A program made the position numbers and the translations under genes. DNA of 64,000 nucleotides from Sulfurimonas hongkongensis. Its GTDB lineage: Bacteria; Campylobacterota; Campylobacteria; Campylobacterales; Sulfurimonadaceae. The notes under the pieces were generated by a model that worked only from the letters and a program-made list of their open reading frames with translations, was not told where the DNA came from and searched no databases. Positions 61,838 to 64,000 of the stretch are shown here, piece after piece. Numbering within the stretch: the stretch's first letter is position 1; each line of letters opens with the position of its first letter. The DNA lies in NCBI RefSeq assembly GCF_000445475.1, contig NZ_AUPZ01000002.1:1-64000 (forward strand), written 5' to 3'.

Positions 61838-63663
61838 ATGATTTTGGTTTAGATATCTGGTCCAATAAAAACTTTATAATCGAAAATGATGAAGTTAAAC
61901 TAAACTACAAAAGTATGCCATCCATTTTAGAACTTGTTCAAGAAATTCGCTCAAATGATGTTAGAGGTCCTATGCTTTTGAGGTTTCCACACCTTATAAA
62001 AAAACAGATAAGTAGCCTCTACTCCTACTTTGATAAAGCTATAAAAATAAACAACTATAGAGGCAGTTTTAATGCTGTTTTCCCTCTTAAAGTAAACCAG
62101 TTTCCTCATGCTATAGAGGCTATTACAGAGCAAGGAGGGAGATTTAACTATGGGCTTGAGGCAGGTTCAAAAGCAGAGCTAATCCTTGCCATGAGTAAAA
62201 CTCCACTTGGAGCTTACATAACAGTAAATGGCTTTAAAGATAAGGAGATGATAACTCTAGGATTTATTGCAGCTCAAAGTGGACACAATATCACTCTAAC
62301 TATCGAAGGTTTAGGAGAGCTGGAGACCATCATAGAAGTGGCACAGGAGTGCAATTTAAAGGTTCCTGACATTGGTATAAGAGTAAGACTTCATAGTGCG
62401 GGAAGTGGCATCTGGGCAAAAAGTGGTGGAATGGATGCTAAGTTTGGACTCACTTCTACAGAGATTATAGAGGCTATTAAACTCTTAAATGAAGCAGATT
62501 TATTAAAACATCTAAGTATGGTTCATTTTCATTTAGGCTCTCAAATGTCAGATATAGCTCCTCTTAAAAAAGCACTAAGAGAGGCTGGAAATATCTATGC
62601 TGAACTTAGAAAGATGGGTGCAGACTCACTTGATAATATAAATATTGGCGGAGGTTTAGCCGTAGAGTATGACCAACATACCAAATCAAAAGCTAGAAAC
62701 TACTCAATAGATGAATTTACAAGCTCAGTTGTCTTCTCGCTTGGTCAAGTAATGGATGCTAAAAATGTAAAACATCCAAATATTTTTACAGAATCAGGTA
62801 GATTTATAGTAGCATCGCATGCAGTTCTTGTCACTCCAGTACTAGAGCTTTTTACGCATGACTATCAAAAAAAACTCTTAAACTTTAAACCTGTAAATCC
62901 ACCTCTTCTTGATGAGCTAATAGAGCTAAATAATCTTCTTAGCAATCAAAACTGTATAGAGTATCTTCACGATGCACTAGATCATATGGAGTCACTACTT
63001 ACTCTTTTTGATTTAGGCTATATCGATCTTCAAGACAGATCAAACGCAGAGATTTTAGTTCACAACATTATAAAAAGAGCCTTGTATCTAAAGTCAGCAG
63101 ACCCAACAGATGAGTTAGAGCAACTTCAGGTAAAGCTACAAGAGAGATATCTTATAAATGCCTCTATCTTTCAAAGTTTGCCAGATTACTGGGGTCTAAA
63201 TCAACACTTCCCAGTTATGCCACTACACTACCTAAACACAACACCACTAAGAGCCGCGTCTCTATGGGATATAACTTGTGATAGTGATGGAGAGATAGGT
63301 TTTGATCCTGATAAACCTCTCTATTTACATGATATTGATCTTGATGAAGAGGATTATTTTTTAGGCTTCTTTAACGTTGGAGCTTATCAAGAAACACTTG
63401 GAATGAACCACAATCTTTTTACGCATCCTAGTGAATATACTATTGAAATAGATGAAGATGGACACAAAATCACAAACGAAGTTGAATCAAAAAACATTTT
63501 AGAGATATTAGAATCACTCGGTTATAGTAAAGATGATATTTTAGATAAACTTAAAGGTGATTTGATAAAAAGTGACTTTATTTCGAAGCAAGAAAAAAAT
63601 GATACACTTGCAAAACTTGAAACTTTTGTAAATCAAAATGGTTATCTACGAACTACAAACTAA
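61834..63663 (+). CDS. speA: Biosynthetic arginine decarboxylase
   Basis: This 609-residue PLP enzyme of the alanine-racemase fold makes agmatine for polyamines. The PLP lysine is in VFPLKVNQFPHAIEAI. HFHLGSQMSD, NIGGGLAVEYD and ESGRFIVASHAV are the usual barrel motifs. It starts four bases inside the previous gene (ATGA) and is followed 8 bp later by cysE, as in Campylobacter. Confidence 0.94.
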   Translation: MNDFGLDIWSNKNFIIENDEVKLNYKSMPSILELVQEIRSNDVRGPMLLRFPHLIKKQISSLYSYFDKAIKINNYRGSFNAVFPLKVNQFPHAIEAITEQGGRFNYGLEAGSKAELILAMSKTPLGAYITVNGFKDKEMITLGFIAAQSGHNITLTIEGLGELETIIEVAQECNLKVPDIGIRVRLHSAGSGIWAKSGGMDAKFGLTSTEIIEAIKLLNEADLLKHLSMVHFHLGSQMSDIAPLKKALREAGNIYAELRKMGADSLDNINIGGGLAVEYDQHTKSKARNYSIDEFTSSVVFSLGQVMDAKNVKHPNIFTESGRFIVASHAVLVTPVLELFTHDYQKKLLNFKPVNPPLLDELIELNNLLSNQNCIEYLHDALDHMESLLTLFDLGYIDLQDRSNAEILVHNIIKRALYLKSADPTDELEQLQVKLQERYLINASIFQSLPDYWGLNQHFPVMPLHYLNTTPLRAASLWDITCDSDGEIGFDPDKPLYLHDIDLDEEDYFLGFFNVGAYQETLGMNHNLFTHPSEYTIEIDEDGHKITNEVESKNILEILESLGYSKDDILDKLKGDLIKSDFISKQEKNDTLAKLETFVNQNGYLRTTN

Positions 63664-63671
63664 GGTTAATT

Positions 63672-64000
63672 ATGGGATTATTTGGCGAAATTAAAGAAGA
63701 TTTTTTGAATGTTTATAGAAATGATCCTGCTTTTAACTCTAAACTAGATTTTATCTTTAATTATCCTGGCATTTGGGCAATAGCGTGGTACAGAATAGCA
63801 CACAGACTCTATAATGCAAACTATAAAAGACTCTCTAGAATGATTATGGGTGTAAATCATATAATAACCAACATAGATATACACCCAGCTGCAACTATTG
63901 GACCTAGAGTTTTTATAGATCATGGAACTGGTGTTGTTATAGGAGAGACTAGTGTTATAGAGAGTGATGTTTTGATATATCAGGGAGTAACCCTAGGTGG
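63672..64000 (+). CDS. cysE: Serine O-acetyltransferase, N-terminal part (cut by window)
   Basis: An ATG at 63672 opens a frame that runs off the end after about 109 codons. It reads GLFGEIKEDFLNVYRNDPAF, then IWAIAWYRIAHRLY, and the left-handed beta-helix IDIHPAATIGPRVFIDHGTG and VIGETSVIESDVLIYQGVTL. This is the short, Campylobacter/Gram-positive type of CysE that makes O-acetylserine for cysteine. It is probably co-transcribed with speA. Confidence 0.92.
   Translation, partial: MGLFGEIKEDFLNVYRNDPAFNSKLDFIFNYPGIWAIAWYRIAHRLYNANYKRLSRMIMGVNHIITNIDIHPAATIGPRVFIDHGTGVVIGETSVIESDVLIYQGVTLG

Overview
The window is AT-rich, compactly coded chromosomal DNA of a Campylobacterota (epsilonproteobacterial) autotroph, most like Sulfurimonas and its relatives. 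The evidence is the gene content and order. A reductive-TCA block is present (monomeric icd, two mdh, two-subunit fumarase, sucCD, oorDABC). Several operons follow orders I know from Campylobacter jejuni: asmA-like/mltG/icd/mdh/sucCD/oorDABC; gltX/yggT/slt/lipoprotein/mobB/fbp/small ORF/metG; mrdA/mreD-like/engB/lptA/lptC/kdsC/rlpA/mltD/tatD/recN/nadK/aspS/adk; and flgA/ubiX/coaD/tmk/hisS/speA/cysE. The assignment to Sulfurimonas is inference; no 16S gene is present.

Layout. 1-2966: a cut-off AsmA-like envelope gene and mltG, head to head with overlapping start regions. 3110-14239: TCA/rTCA enzymes on one strand, punctuated by clear intrinsic terminators. 14401-17000: regulation and RNA, with a TetR-family gene, four operator-like palindromes at exact 32-bp spacing, an enlarged RNase P RNA gene carrying two copies of one hairpin, a small ORF, a response regulator with a ribbon-helix-helix tail, and tRNA-Glu. 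17151-26823: rhlE, a second-type glutamyl-tRNA synthetase, yggT, slt, mobB, fbp, metG and a MurE/F-like N-domain protein. 26820-31903 (minus): a Dps-like ferritin, then the most unusual block, a complete coenzyme-B12 glutamate mutase (glmS-glmE-glmL) coupled to a stand-alone adenylating ligase. 31904-32469: a spacer holding a decayed ribbon-helix-helix antitoxin. 32470-35395: rraA-like, TRAP binding lipoprotein, secreted glycosidase-like protein. 35371-38400: YgjP-like peptidase, queC, a YjfB-like small protein, ybeY, a Ca/Na exchanger. 38412-49109 (minus): cell-wall and LPS-transport operon. 49213-55415: wrbA, aspS, adk, MOSC protein, DUF6166-HTH protein, EAL/HDOD protein. 55566-64000: flgA to a cut-off cysE.

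How genes work together. The first 14 kb can run the 2-oxoglutarate/succinyl-CoA/fumarate/malate/isocitrate steps of the cycle in the CO2-fixing direction (OorDABC supplies ferredoxin-linked 2-oxoglutarate synthesis); ATP-citrate lyase is not in this window. The 38-49 kb block supplies elongation PBP2, LptA/LptC, KdsC and murein hydrolases, so it is an envelope-growth operon.

The best candidate for an undescribed system is the glutamate mutase plus adenylating ligase operon at 27393-31903. It has no methylaspartase, which argues against glutamate fermentation. It resembles in composition the way actinobacterial vicenistatin biosynthesis makes and adenylates 3-methylaspartate. Second-rank signals are the 32-bp-phased operator array and the twin hairpins inside rnpB.
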